DNA of 64,000 bases from Youngiibacter multivorans (GCF_017873395.1 NZ_JAGGKC010000016.1:23519-87518), one strand, 5' to 3'; shown: positions 54,052 through 63,202, numbered from the stretch's first letter. The notes: generated by a model from the sequence alone, not told the origin. Numbers and translations are program-made.

Positions 54052-55513
54052 ATGCCAATGCTTCAAGGAGCTCTATGCCCTTTGTAACACGCTTTATTGA
54101 TTCTTCCCTGCCAAGTATCTCTGCCGCCTCGAAGGCGCCTCCTGGCGTGAACTGCTTTCCTGTAAGGGCAGTCCTGAAAGGCCATAGCACTTGTCCGTTC
54201 TTGACTCCCATGTCTGCCACAAGAGCCATTACTGAATCATGGAGCATCGTGAGAGACCAATCCGATTCACTTATCGATTCTAGAAGCGGAAGAAGTCTTC
54301 TAAGTGATGCAAGCGACACTGCTGCATCCGTCTTCATCTTCTTGTGGGTATATATGTCTGTCGAGTATTCTGGAAGCTCATACAGGAAGTCGAGCTGACC
54401 CTGTATCTCAGCCAGCACTTCGGTTCTGGTATGGAGAAGCGCTGCGATTTTCATTGTATCTAGATCTTTGTCCCTGATGTCCTCCATGATGTATGGAAGG
54501 GCAAGATCATGGAACTTCTCAAGAGGCATTGCCTTGATGTATTCTCCGTTCATCCACCTGAGTTTTTCAGGGTCGAAAATGGCAGGTGATTTTCCTATGT
54601 TCCTGTAGTTGAAGGCTTCCTTCAGGTCATCCAGGGAGAATATCTCCTGGTTCGTTCCAGGATTCCATCCAAGAAGTGAAATATAGTTCAGAACCGCTTC
54701 GCTCAGGTAGCCTTTTGACATGAGGTCCTGGTATGAAGCGTCGCCATTTCTTTTGGAAAGCTTGTTCTGTGCATCTTTCATAATAGGAGGGCAGTGGACG
54801 TATACGGGAACATCCCATCCGAAAGCCTCATACAGCCTGTTGTACTTGGGTGATGATGCGAGATATTCACTTCCTCTTACAACGTGTGTTATTCCCATAA
54901 GATGGTCATCTACCACATTTGCGAAATTGTAGGTAGGAAGTCCGTCGCTCTTGAGGAGGACCATGTCCTCCAGCTCTTCGTTGCTGACAGCTATCGTTCC
55001 GTAAATGACATCCTCGAACTTAGTCTCTCCTTCGAAGGGATTGTTCTGCCTTATGACATATGGCATTCCGCTCTCAAGGTTATGCTTTACTTCATCCTCT
55101 GAAAGATGAACGCAATGCTTGTCATACCTGAACGGCTTCTTGAGGGCTTCTGCGTTCTCCCTCAGAAGGTCGAGCCTTTCCTTCGTGCAGAAGCAGTAGT
55201 AGGCTTCCTTTTTCTCCACAAGGTTTTTTGCATGTTCAAGGTAGATCGGCTTTCTCTCGCTCTGAACGTAGGGACCTACCGGTCCTCCGACGTCAGGTCC
55301 CTCATCATGGGTTAGGCCTGTTGCCTTGAGCGTATCGTAGATTACTTCGACTGCTCCTTCGACAAATCTTTCCTGGTCAGTATCTTCTATCCTTAGTATG
55401 AAATCTCCGTCTTCGTGCTTCGCTATAAGATATGCATACAATGCTGTCCTCAGATTGCCAACATGCATGTATCCTGTTGGGCTTGGTGCGAATCTGGTCC
55501 TTATCCTGGTCAT
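54050..55513 (-). CDS. gltX: Glutamyl-tRNA synthetase
   Basis: Charges tRNA-Glu; 487 residues, class I. The HIGH region reads PSPTGYMHVGNLRTA near 9-23 and the KMSKS region is NKLSKRNGD near 250. The C-terminal anticodon-binding domain covers about 330-487. ATG at 55513 has GGAGGA upstream. It has its own strong promoter. Confidence 0.96.
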   Translation of the reverse strand: MTRIRTRFAPSPTGYMHVGNLRTALYAYLIAKHEDGDFILRIEDTDQERFVEGAVEVIYDTLKATGLTHDEGPDVGGPVGPYVQSERKPIYLEHAKNLVEKKEAYYCFCTKERLDLLRENAEALKKPFRYDKHCVHLSEDEVKHNLESGMPYVIRQNNPFEGETKFEDVIYGTIAVSNEELEDMVLLKSDGLPTYNFANVVDDHLMGITHVVRGSEYLASSPKYNRLYEAFGWDVPVYVHCPPIMKDAQNKLSKRNGDASYQDLMSKGYLSEAVLNYISLLGWNPGTNQEIFSLDDLKEAFNYRNIGKSPAIFDPEKLRWMNGEYIKAMPLEKFHDLALPYIMEDIRDKDLDTMKIAALLHTRTEVLAEIQGQLDFLYELPEYSTDIYTHKKMKTDAAVSLASLRRLLPLLESISESDWSLTMLHDSVMALVADMGVKNGQVLWPFRTALTGKQFTPGGAFEAAEILGREESIKRVTKGIELLEALA

Positions 55514-55578
55514 GATTTCCTCCTTCGTGATTGAAGAAGCTCCGGTAATCCCGAAACTTCTCCATTCTCTCTCAATTA

Positions 55579-55606
55579 ATTATACTATCAGGTGAAATGG
55601 TGTCAA
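55579..55606 (-). promoter_or_regulatory. gltX promoter
   Basis: On the minus strand TTGACA (55601-55606), 16 nt, TATAAT (55579-55584); the -35 covers the last codons of the upstream gene. The leader of about 60 nt shows no T-box. Confidence 0.75.
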
Positions 55607-56496
55607 TGATTTAGTAGCCTTACTTCTCTGCCATCAGAGGAAAAGGTTATTGAACCAAGCTCCTCAGTCATCAGTATCTTGCTTCCCAGCTCAGAGAACA
55701 GGCTCATTATTGTCTCATCAGGCAGGTTGAAGTCATTGCCGTCCTCTGATGTCACAACTACATAGTCGGGGTCCACTCTTTCAAGGAAGCTACGTGTGTT
55801 TGATGTGGTGCTTCCGTGGTGGGCAGCCTTGAAGACGTCAGCCTTGATGTTCAGGCCTCGCCTTATCACTTCCTGTTCTATGGTGTTCTCAGCATCTCCT
55901 GTGAACAGGAAGGCGGTCTGACCGTAGCTAAGCTTGGTGACAGGTGAGTAGTTGTTCGGATTGATGTACTCCAGAGAGTTCGGCGACAAAAGAGACAGTG
56001 AGATGCTTTCATCAAATGTCAGTGTTACACCTGCCTTGGCTTCAGTTAAAGGTACACCTTTTTCAGCTAATGCGCTTATCATGCTCTCGTAGCTTCTTGT
56101 CGCAATTTCCTTGTCTGAAGCATAGAACTTCCCAACATCGAAATTCCTTATGACCTCAGCCATTCCACCAATGTGGTCCTCGTGGATATGTGAAAGAAAT
56201 ATGAAATCAAGCTTTTCCACTCCAAAGGACTTCAGGTATGCAACGACCCTCATGGCGTTTTCCTTTGGTCCAGCATCAATCAGGATGTTGATATCCTTCA
56301 CCTCAATGAAAATGGAGTCACCCATTCCGACATCTATGAAATGAACCTTTACAGGATCCTTGACCCTTTCTATGAGCTCAACGCTGCTGACCTTTGTAGT
56401 CCCAAGTACGCCGTTTTCAAGGAGAAAATACATTCCAAAGATACCAGTCAGGAATATTATGAATAGCGCCACAGGCGCATATGCTCTCTTCTTCAA
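55603..56496 (-). CDS. ComEC C-terminal-like metallo-beta-lactamase hydrolase
   Basis: A 297-residue protein with one N-terminal membrane helix (about 6-28) and an extracellular metallo-beta-lactamase domain. VKVHFIDVGMGDSIFIE, LSHIHEDHIGG near 101-111, TGDAENTIEQE and KAAHHGS are the signatures shared with the ComEC/Rec2 C-terminal domain; the large ComEC membrane channel is missing. It may be a secreted nuclease or phosphodiesterase. TTG 56496 has GAGGTG 6 nt upstream. Confidence 0.84.
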   Translation of the reverse strand: MKKRAYAPVALFIIFLTGIFGMYFLLENGVLGTTKVSSVELIERVKDPVKVHFIDVGMGDSIFIEVKDINILIDAGPKENAMRVVAYLKSFGVEKLDFIFLSHIHEDHIGGMAEVIRNFDVGKFYASDKEIATRSYESMISALAEKGVPLTEAKAGVTLTFDESISLSLLSPNSLEYINPNNYSPVTKLSYGQTAFLFTGDAENTIEQEVIRRGLNIKADVFKAAHHGSTTSNTRSFLERVDPDYVVVTSEDGNDFNLPDETIMSLFSELGSKILMTEELGSITFSSDGREVRLLNH

Positions 56497-56693
56497 CAAA
56501 GACACCTCGTTTCCATATTTACAGTTTACCAAAACCAGGCGGTTATATCCACATTATGCCGAAATCTGCATCGTTTTACGCATCTGACTTGTAGATATTG
56601 CTGATTTCAAAATATTTTTCACCCTGAGTAATCTAGTGTCACCACAAATCATTTGCAAAAGAACATCCATCAGCCTCAGATTATCATTCCTGT

Positions 56694-56723
56694 TTGTGCG
56701 GATCATGCTTATTAGTATATAAT
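56694..56723 (+). promoter_or_regulatory. plsC-ackA promoter
   Basis: TTGTGC (56694-56699), 18 nt, TATAAT (56718-56723). The expected start near 56730 falls after the SD that would serve ATG 56740, favouring ATG 56758. The rest of the gap from 56497 shows nothing else clear. Confidence 0.5.
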
Positions 56724-56757
56724 CAGAGGGAAACTATTAATGGAATGGAGTAAACAT

Positions 56758-57501
56758 ATGAGTTTTGATTTGTTGCTAAAAGCAAGATTTATCATCTCCT
56801 ACATGAAGATGATACCTAAGACAATAAAGATCAGGCAGCTTCTGAAGGAAGGGGACCAGGACAAGGTATACTGGTACGCAACCAAGGTAGGAAACCAGCA
56901 TGCAAGGGAGGCCATGAAGATCTTCAAGGTCAACCTTCACATCCAGGGCAGGGAAAATGTCCCTAAAGAACCAGTTCTATACATGAGCAATCACCAGTCG
57001 TACTTTGACCCATACACAATGCTCGCATTGAGGAATGAAAGGAAAGAGACCTATATAGCAAAGATGGAGATGACAAAGATCCCTTATGCTGAGATCATAG
57101 CAGGCTCCTTTGAGACCCTGTTCCTTGATCGGGAAAATTCCAGGGAAGGGCTTAAGGTAATACTTCAGGCCATAGAGTATATCAAGAAGGGTAACGATGT
57201 CCTTATCTATCCTGAAGGTACCAGAAGCAAGAGCCATACCATGGGAGAATTCCACAAGGGCAGCTTCAAGGTCGCGCAGAAGACCGGATGCCCGATAGTT
57301 CCTCTTGTGATAGACAACACCTTCAAGATCTTCGAGGCTACAGGCAAGATTCAGACTGGCGTCGACGTATACCTTACCTATCTGGATCCGATTTATCCTG
57401 ACAAGCTTACAGAGGATGAGAGAAAGAACATAGATGACCTGGTGAAATCAAAGATCCAGGATGAACTGGACAGGCTGAAGACTCTTCACGGATATGCATA
57501 G
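56758..57501 (+). CDS. plsC: 1-acyl-sn-glycerol-3-phosphate acyltransferase
   Basis: Makes phosphatidic acid for membrane lipids; 247 residues. The HX4D motif is NHQSYFD near 77-83, the substrate motif is YPEGTRS near 150-156, and GCPIVPLVI follows. ATG 56758 has GGAG 8 nt upstream; ATG 56740 would add six residues. ackA follows after 9 nt. Confidence 0.9.
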   Translation: MSFDLLLKARFIISYMKMIPKTIKIRQLLKEGDQDKVYWYATKVGNQHAREAMKIFKVNLHIQGRENVPKEPVLYMSNHQSYFDPYTMLALRNERKETYIAKMEMTKIPYAEIIAGSFETLFLDRENSREGLKVILQAIEYIKKGNDVLIYPEGTRSKSHTMGEFHKGSFKVAQKTGCPIVPLVIDNTFKIFEATGKIQTGVDVYLTYLDPIYPDKLTEDERKNIDDLVKSKIQDELDRLKTLHGYA

Positions 57502-57510
57502 GAGGGGAAT

Positions 57511-58707
57511 ATGAAGATACTTGTATTGAATTGCGGAAGTTCATCAATAAAGTTCCAGGTTGCTGAAATGCCTGGATACTCCATAGCTGCCAAAGGCGGA
57601 ATCGGGAGGATAGGGTATGAGGATGCAGAGTTCAAGTTCGGCACAGGCGAAGGAAAGGAAGAGCTCCATATAGTTCCAGTAAGGAACCACGAGGAAGGCA
57701 TCGACCTGATTCTTCATTCACTCTTCAGCAAAGAAGAGGGGCTGGGCCTTTCGAAGGAAGATATCGGAGCGGTTGGACACCGGGTGGTGCAGGGTGGAGA
57801 CAGGCGAAATGTATCAGTGGTTATTGACGAAGCTGTAATCAGGGACATTGAGGAAATCAAGGATCTGGCACCGCTTCACAATCCTAACCATCTGGCAGGT
57901 ATCTATGCAGTAAGGAAGCTACTTCCTGAAGTGCTTCAGGTGGCGGTGTTCGACAACGGCTTCCACAGCACGCTTCCTGAATCAGCCTATCTCTATGGCT
58001 TGCCTTATGAATACAGGGAGAAGTACGGGATCAGGAGATACGGATTCCACGGAATAGCTTTCAGGAGCATGGCTGAAGGTCTCGAAAAACTTACAGGCCA
58101 GCCATTTACAGGCTTCAGGATAGTCAACCTCATGCTGGGAAGCGGAACAACCGCCAATGCGGTAAGCTACGGCAGGTCAGTGGAGGTTTCTACCGGATTC
58201 ACACCTCATGAAGGACTTATACAGTCTACAAGGACAGGTGATGTCGATACCGCCGCCGTACTTTATATCATGCGCAAGGAAGGCCTTTCAATCGACGAGG
58301 CTGATGACATGATCAACAAGAAGAGCGGCTGGAAGGGAATGTCCGGCATAAGCAACGACATGAGGGAAATCAAGGAAGCTGCAGACAGGGGAGACAAGAG
58401 GGCAGAGGCGACTATCGAGGCCGTATGCCACAGGTTCAGGAAATACGTAGGTGCATATTCCGCTATTCTCGGAGGAGCCGACATACTCGCCTTTTCAGGC
58501 GGAGTTGGCGAAAATGCATGGTATATCCGTGAGAAGGTCTGTGAAGGTCTTGAATTCATGGGCATTGAACTAGACAAGGAAAAGAACAGGTCACTCAGAG
58601 GCGAGGGCATTGTCAGCAAGGATGGCTCGAAAGTGAAGATACTTGTCACCTATGCCAATGAAGAGAAGATAATCGCTGAGGACACTTTCCGTCTTGCAAC
58701 TGAATAA
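57511..58707 (+). CDS. ackA: Acetate kinase
   Basis: Interconverts acetyl phosphate and acetate with ATP formation, the last step of acetogenic fermentation; 398 residues. LVLNCGSSSIKFQV opens the protein, and GHRVVQGGD, FDNGFHSTLP, RYGFHG, NLMLGSGTTANAV and FSGGVGENAW are family signatures. No pta lies beside it. SD AGGAGGGG precedes the ATG. Confidence 0.95.
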   Translation: MKILVLNCGSSSIKFQVAEMPGYSIAAKGGIGRIGYEDAEFKFGTGEGKEELHIVPVRNHEEGIDLILHSLFSKEEGLGLSKEDIGAVGHRVVQGGDRRNVSVVIDEAVIRDIEEIKDLAPLHNPNHLAGIYAVRKLLPEVLQVAVFDNGFHSTLPESAYLYGLPYEYREKYGIRRYGFHGIAFRSMAEGLEKLTGQPFTGFRIVNLMLGSGTTANAVSYGRSVEVSTGFTPHEGLIQSTRTGDVDTAAVLYIMRKEGLSIDEADDMINKKSGWKGMSGISNDMREIKEAADRGDKRAEATIEAVCHRFRKYVGAYSAILGGADILAFSGGVGENAWYIREKVCEGLEFMGIELDKEKNRSLRGEGIVSKDGSKVKILVTYANEEKIIAEDTFRLATE

Positions 58708-58716
58708 TATGGTATT

Positions 58717-58755
58717 AACCCTCTGACACAATTCATGTGTGCCAGAGGGTTTTTA
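58717..58755 (+). terminator. Rho-independent terminator
   Basis: AACCCTCTG (58717-58725) / CAGAGGGTT (58743-58751) with an inner ACACA/TGTGT pair, then a T run. Confidence 0.85.
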
Positions 58756-58803
58756 GTTCAACTGATTGTCAGTTATTGCTTTTAGCTTATCCGAAAAACC
58801 TTA

Positions 58804-58846
58804 TTGACACTCTACCTTGACAATGGTATATTGTTTGCATGCAAAC
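58804..58846 (+). promoter_or_regulatory. marR promoter and palindromic operator
   Basis: TTGACA (58804-58809), 17 nt, TATATT (58827-58832). GTTTGCATGCAAAC (58833-58846) is a perfect 14-bp palindrome directly behind the -10, a likely autoregulatory operator. Confidence 0.65.
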
Positions 58847-58890
58847 TATTAAATGCAGCTCAGGTAAATTAACTTTAAGAGGGTGGGAAC

Positions 58891-59334
58891 ATGGTTCATA
58901 GTGCTGATTCATTCAGGCTTGCTATGCTTATAAGGGAAATATATTCCCTATCGATGCATTCTGTTGACGAATGTTTGAAGGAGAGCGGTCTTACACATCA
59001 GCAGGTTATAGTTGTGAAGCTTCTGGCCCATAACGGAACCATGACTGTATCGGACCTGTGCAGACTGATGAGCCTTTCAAAGGGTACGGTTTCAGGAATT
59101 CTTACAAGGCTTGCGGACAGGGGATATATAGAAAAATACAAGAAGGAGGACGACCTTAGGAACACTTATGTCCGGTTCACAACGATGGGACGGGATTTTG
59201 CCCTTGAGTTCAGGGAACAGATGACAAGCAGCTTTGACGGGTTATTCAGCGAGTCGTCTGAAGAGGACCTTGTGGAAATCGAAGCTTCCCTAAGAAAGCT
59301 TGCTTCAATGCTAAATAAGACAAAAAAGGAGTAA
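58891..59334 (+). CDS. MarR family transcriptional regulator
   Basis: Winged-helix dimer, 147 residues. The recognition region MTVSDLCRLMSLSKGTVSGILTRL and the wing DRGYIEKYKKEDDLRNTYVRFT are typical. SD GAGGGTGGG lies before the ATG. The palindrome at 58833 is a probable binding site. A membrane protein gene follows after 3 nt, so it is the likely target; the ligand is unknown. Confidence 0.9.
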   Translation: MVHSADSFRLAMLIREIYSLSMHSVDECLKESGLTHQQVIVVKLLAHNGTMTVSDLCRLMSLSKGTVSGILTRLADRGYIEKYKKEDDLRNTYVRFTTMGRDFALEFREQMTSSFDGLFSESSEEDLVEIEASLRKLASMLNKTKKE

Positions 59335-59337
59335 ATA

Positions 59338-60012
59338 ATGCAAAAGATATTCGAGCCATTCTTCCATGCAGCTTACCTCATTACTGTAATCACTCTTGGG
59401 ATCCAGATGATAAGGCTTTCTTATGGCCGCAGGTATTTCAGGCTGTTCGGAGCCATGGCGATAATTCTTGGTACCGGTGATTCGTTCCATCTTATACCCA
59501 GGGTTTATGCACTGCTGACTTCAGGTCTTGCAGCAAATTATGCGATCCTCGGTGCAGGAAAGTTCATTACATCCATTACAATGACGATCTTCTATGTGAT
59601 CCTGTACGAGGTATGGAAGGAACGTTTCCAGATTAAATCAGTAAAGGACCTGAACCTTCTCATATACGTCCTTGCTGCGGTAAGGATACTCCTATGTCTG
59701 CTGCCCGGAAACGGATGGCTTACTTCTGAGCCATCCTTGTATTATGGAATACTCAGGAACATCCCGTTCGCAATCCTTGGAGCAATAATAATGTACCTTC
59801 TCAATTCCTCAGGGAAGAGGGGGAGTGACAAGGATTTCGTCAATCTTTCATATGGCGTGTTCTTTTCTTTCCTCTTCTACGTGCCGGTAGTCCTATTCGC
59901 AGGTACTGCGCCTCTTGTTGGGATGCTTATGATTCCAAAGACACTGGCATACGTGTACATTGTGTTCACAGGCTATAGCGCTCTTGGCCAATACCACCTG
60001 GAGAAAGCATGA
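59338..60012 (+). CDS. Unrecognised seven-helix membrane protein, co-operonic with MarR
   Basis: A 224-residue integral membrane protein with about seven hydrophobic segments (near 6-26, 33-50, 66-93, 104-122, 136-152, 169-187, 191-215). Polar motif GTGDSFHLIPR at 46-56, between helices 2 and 3, carries Asp, His and Arg and could form a site. I do not recognise the family. AAGGAG precedes the ATG inside the end of marR. Regulation by the upstream MarR protein is inferred from the 3-nt spacing. Confidence 0.75.
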   Translation: MQKIFEPFFHAAYLITVITLGIQMIRLSYGRRYFRLFGAMAIILGTGDSFHLIPRVYALLTSGLAANYAILGAGKFITSITMTIFYVILYEVWKERFQIKSVKDLNLLIYVLAAVRILLCLLPGNGWLTSEPSLYYGILRNIPFAILGAIIMYLLNSSGKRGSDKDFVNLSYGVFFSFLFYVPVVLFAGTAPLVGMLMIPKTLAYVYIVFTGYSALGQYHLEKA

Positions 60013-60025
60013 AAACTGACTCTTA

Positions 60026-61932
60026 ATCGGGTAGGACCCCGCTGATTAAGCGGGGGACCTCCCACACCACCGTACGTACCGTTCGGTATACGGCGGTTCA
60101 GTCGCTTAAGTGCGAGACACGAAGCTGCTCGTAGCGAGTTAGGATTTCATAATATCCGACCCGCTCGAGCAGTTTGTTCGTTATGGAACATGTTAGCACT
60201 TGGCTTCCGGCTATTCGCCAGTATCCCAGTCTGGAATTCCCCCATTGGTAAGCCTGCGAGTCTGGAATTCCCAGCTTGCGTAGACTTTGTACTCTTGTCT
60301 TAGGTTTCTTCCATTGCTTCCAGATGTACATGCGGATTCTTCTTCTCAACCATTTATCCCAGCTCTGAAGTATTCGCTTCATATCGGCTATATAGAAATA
60401 GCCTACCCATCCACGGATGAATACTTTCACGTTCTCCATGACCACTCGGACATTTCGCCCCTGGTTTCTCTTCGTCAGTTCCTTCAACCTCTGTTTTGCT
60501 TTACTCAAGGATTTCTGGTGGACACGGATAAAGTTTCCTTTTCCATTCTTTCCCATCGCAAAGCCCAGAAATTTGAATTGTTTGGAGTAGACACTGATTG
60601 CCTTGCTCTTTTCCCTGTTCAGGGTCAGCTTCAGCTTGTCTTCCAAGTATCGACGACTTGATTCCAACAGACGCTCTGCCGCTCTTTTGCTTCTGGCGAA
60701 CACCACTATGTCGTCCGCGTATCGAATAACCCGCACCCCTCTGCTATTCATCTCCTGGTCGTATTCGTTCAGATAGATGTTCGCTAAGAGTGGTGACAGC
60801 GGGCCTCCCTGAGGAGAGCCCTCTTCAGTACTGCAGACTACTCCATTTTCCATGACTCCACTTTTCAAGTATTTCTTGATAAGTCTAATCACTTGGGTGT
60901 CTTTGACCTGTTTTCTAAGCAGGTTCAGGAGCAGGTCATGGTTGATTGTGTCAAAGTACTTCGATAAATCTACTTCTACTACGTATTTGTAACCTTCATC
61001 GACATACCTCTTTACTCTCTGCATGGCTTGTTGTCCGCTTCTTCCCGGTCGGTAGCCGTAGCTGCCATCCGAAAATAACGGTTCGAAGATTGATTGCAGT
61101 TTCTGAGCGATTGCCTGCTGGATGGTTCGGTCTATAACCGTAGGTATACCCAACTTTCGCTCTCCGCCATCTGGTTTGGGAATCACCTTGCGTCGCACCG
61201 GACTCGGCTTAAAGCTCTCATCTCGGATGCTCTTCAACAGTTCTTCCTTGTGTTCCTTTAACCATGGAAGTGCCTCTTCAACGGTCATACCGTCGATTCC
61301 CGGCGCTCCATGATTGCTCTTGACTCGCTTATAGGCTCTGTTCAGGTTATCCCTGTCCAGAATCTCTTCGAGCAAGTCTGCACCGCCTCTTTCTCTGCTT
61401 TTCCGAGTATCGGTGCTCCGCGCTCCTGCATACTCTTCACGTTCCACGCTATCCCTTTGCGGGCAGCCCTTTCGGTATTCTGCTTTCATCGCACCGACCT
61501 CCTTCCAGTATTTACTCAAGACTTACGGCTGTTCAGTCCTTCCCGAGAAAAAAATCCCGGTACTACGACGTCTGCTGACTTCTCACAGCAAGCTTTACTC
61601 CGTCTTTCGGATTTGATTCCCTACCAGACGTCTGTGAGACCTCCCTGGGTAAGAACGATAACCTTCCTTTCATGTGGCCGCCTCATTTACCGTATGGGAT
61701 TCGGGTAGCATTGGACTTTCTCTTGAATTGCAGAGTCGTCCGTCCCAATCCGGCCTTATATAAGATTTCTGTTCGTCGGCCCGAAAATTTGCCCACCAGA
61801 ACTCCTCGCCCTGATATCCGGCTTCCTTCAGATTCCACCTCGCGATGGACACCCTTGCCTTCGGCTAACGCTTCCTGCTACCGAGCGCGTAGTGGACTCT
61901 CACCACCAAGTTATCGCCCATGCCGGGCGCAC
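60026..61932 (-). mobile_element. Complete group II intron
   Basis: On the minus strand the intron starts GTGCGCCCGGCATGGGC (from 61932) and ends CCTACCCGAT (to 60026), about 1.9 kb. The 443 nt from 61490 to 61932 are the structured 5-prime domains. Domain V lies at about 60066-60099 (GTACGTACGGTGG-type text), with domain VI after it. It encodes an intact maturase. It is inserted 5 nt after a terminator hairpin, the habit of class C introns; the lack of an HNH domain agrees. Confidence 0.88.
60098..61489 (-). CDS. ltrA: Group II intron reverse transcriptase/maturase
   Basis: Copies and helps splice its host intron; 463 residues. Reverse-transcriptase blocks include GIDGMTVEE, EVDLSKYFDTINHD, EGSPQGGPLSPLLANIYLNE and the catalytic RYADD near 264. 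The maturase X domain covers about 340-430, and there is no C-terminal HNH endonuclease. ATG 61489 has AGGAGGT 7 nt upstream. The stop codon touches the first bases of domain V. No frameshift is present, so it may be active. Confidence 0.94.
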   Translation of the reverse strand: MKAEYRKGCPQRDSVEREEYAGARSTDTRKSRERGGADLLEEILDRDNLNRAYKRVKSNHGAPGIDGMTVEEALPWLKEHKEELLKSIRDESFKPSPVRRKVIPKPDGGERKLGIPTVIDRTIQQAIAQKLQSIFEPLFSDGSYGYRPGRSGQQAMQRVKRYVDEGYKYVVEVDLSKYFDTINHDLLLNLLRKQVKDTQVIRLIKKYLKSGVMENGVVCSTEEGSPQGGPLSPLLANIYLNEYDQEMNSRGVRVIRYADDIVVFARSKRAAERLLESSRRYLEDKLKLTLNREKSKAISVYSKQFKFLGFAMGKNGKGNFIRVHQKSLSKAKQRLKELTKRNQGRNVRVVMENVKVFIRGWVGYFYIADMKRILQSWDKWLRRRIRMYIWKQWKKPKTRVQSLRKLGIPDSQAYQWGNSRLGYWRIAGSQVLTCSITNKLLERVGYYEILTRYEQLRVSHLSD

Positions 61933-61937
61933 AATCC

Positions 61938-61970
61938 AAGAAGACTTGAGTCCTTGACTCAAGTCTTCTT
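61938..61970. terminator. Terminator hairpin beside the intron
   Basis: Perfect 15-bp stem AAGAAGACTTGAGTC (61938-61952) / complement (61956-61970) with loop CTT. It ends the minus-strand gene at 61969 and, before intron insertion, would have served the plus-strand gene ending at 60012 too. Confidence 0.88.
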
Positions 61971-62733
61971 ATCTTCTATTTCTTATCTTTTCCTTTACCC
62001 TGCTTACATTGTCCCTGATGTCCTCCAGGACGTCCTTGAAGTACGCGGATGTCAGCTCCGGGTATGAATCAATGAATCGCTTCTGCCTCATGATGAACTG
62101 GTCAATGTGATTATTATAGAACTTTACCTTTGTCCTCAGTGCATTCTCAGCCCTGTCGTATTTTGCAGACAGCATGAGGAGTATCTCATCTTTCTCCACT
62201 TTCACAGCTTCCAGCCCTGACTTGAAGTCTATGAGCTTGTAGACTGTAAACACCGTATCCACGGCGAAGAGGCTGAAGAGCATGACAGCAGAAAGCCTTG
62301 TCAGGTCAGGGGGGAGTGAGTCGATTGTTCTTTCAGCAATCGGATTGAGCCATCCGATGAACACATACGAGAACATACCCCACATCAGCGAAAATCTGAG
62401 GCATATGAAGCCCCTGTAATTGAACCTGCATCCTGAATAATTCCACCATCTTGCCTTGAACAGCTTCATGAGGACTATGCCCACCACAAGCTCAAGTATT
62501 GTAGGCACAATGAAGGCTCCAAGTGCAAAAACAACCGGATAATCCCTGTAAGGTCCTACTGCAACCATCATAAGGATAGCTCCAGTTCCATAGATAGGGC
62601 AGAAGGGTCCCTTCAGGAACCCTCTGTTTACGAATCGCCTTTTTTTATAGTAATGGAAAGCGACCTCAAGCATCCAGCCCATTGCAGAATAAAGCAGGAA
62701 CAAGAGGATCAGAATATGGATACTGATTCCCAT
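61969..62733 (-). CDS. CmpB-type putative ABC transporter permease family membrane protein
   Basis: A 254-residue membrane protein: about five helices in the first 165 residues and a charged coiled-coil tail (about 170-254). RRFVNRGFLKGPFCPIYGTGA near 32-52 is the signature of the family annotated as CmpB-like ABC permease, although no ATPase partner is seen and the function is unproven. ATG at 62733 lies 1 nt after the Lrp gene stop, with no strong SD, so it is probably coupled. Confidence 0.78.
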   Translation of the reverse strand: MGISIHILILLFLLYSAMGWMLEVAFHYYKKRRFVNRGFLKGPFCPIYGTGAILMMVAVGPYRDYPVVFALGAFIVPTILELVVGIVLMKLFKARWWNYSGCRFNYRGFICLRFSLMWGMFSYVFIGWLNPIAERTIDSLPPDLTRLSAVMLFSLFAVDTVFTVYKLIDFKSGLEAVKVEKDEILLMLSAKYDRAENALRTKVKFYNNHIDQFIMRQKRFIDSYPELTSAYFKDVLEDIRDNVSRVKEKIRNRR

Positions 62734-62734
62734 C

Positions 62735-63202
62735 TTACAGCTGTACGTTCCTGTCTATAGGCTGCGACAGCGAAATAAGGGTATCCGTCCTCTGGACTCC
62801 CTTGATGACGTTGATGCTGTTAAGTAGAACATCCTGCAGATGGGCTATGTTCTTGCATATGACTTTAGAGAATATTGTATATTCACCTGTTGTGTAATGA
62901 AGCTCCACAATCTCCTTGATTTTCGTAAGTTCCTCTATTGCTGCGGAGAATGATGATGCTTTGTCCAGATATATGCCTACGAAGCAGCACACATCGTATC
63001 CGAGCTTCGGCATGTCAAGAAGAATCTTGGTTCCGCGGATTATTCCAAGGTCCTCCATCTTCTTCATCCTTACGTGTATTGTTCCACCTGAGACATGACA
63101 GACCCTCGCTATCTCAAGATACGGAGTTCTGGCATCCTTGATCAGGATGTCCAGGATCTGCAGGTCCAGCTCGTCCAGATGTATTGTTGCATTAATTGTC
63201 AT
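62735..63202 (-). CDS. Lrp/AsnC family transcriptional regulator
   Basis: A 155-residue regulator with an N-terminal helix-turn-helix (about 9-60, LDELDLQILDILIKDARTPYLEIAR) and a C-terminal RAM effector domain (about 72-150, HYTTGEYTIFSKVICKN). It probably senses an amino acid. GGGGGTG lies 5 nt before the ATG. It forms a pair with the CmpB-type membrane protein, which may be its target. Confidence 0.9.
   Translation of the reverse strand: MTINATIHLDELDLQILDILIKDARTPYLEIARVCHVSGGTIHVRMKKMEDLGIIRGTKILLDMPKLGYDVCCFVGIYLDKASSFSAAIEELTKIKEIVELHYTTGEYTIFSKVICKNIAHLQDVLLNSINVIKGVQRTDTLISLSQPIDRNVQL

Noticed and set aside
55514..55600. T-box leader before gltX
   Set aside because: The leader is only about 60 nt and lacks the T-box core and an antiterminator/terminator pair.
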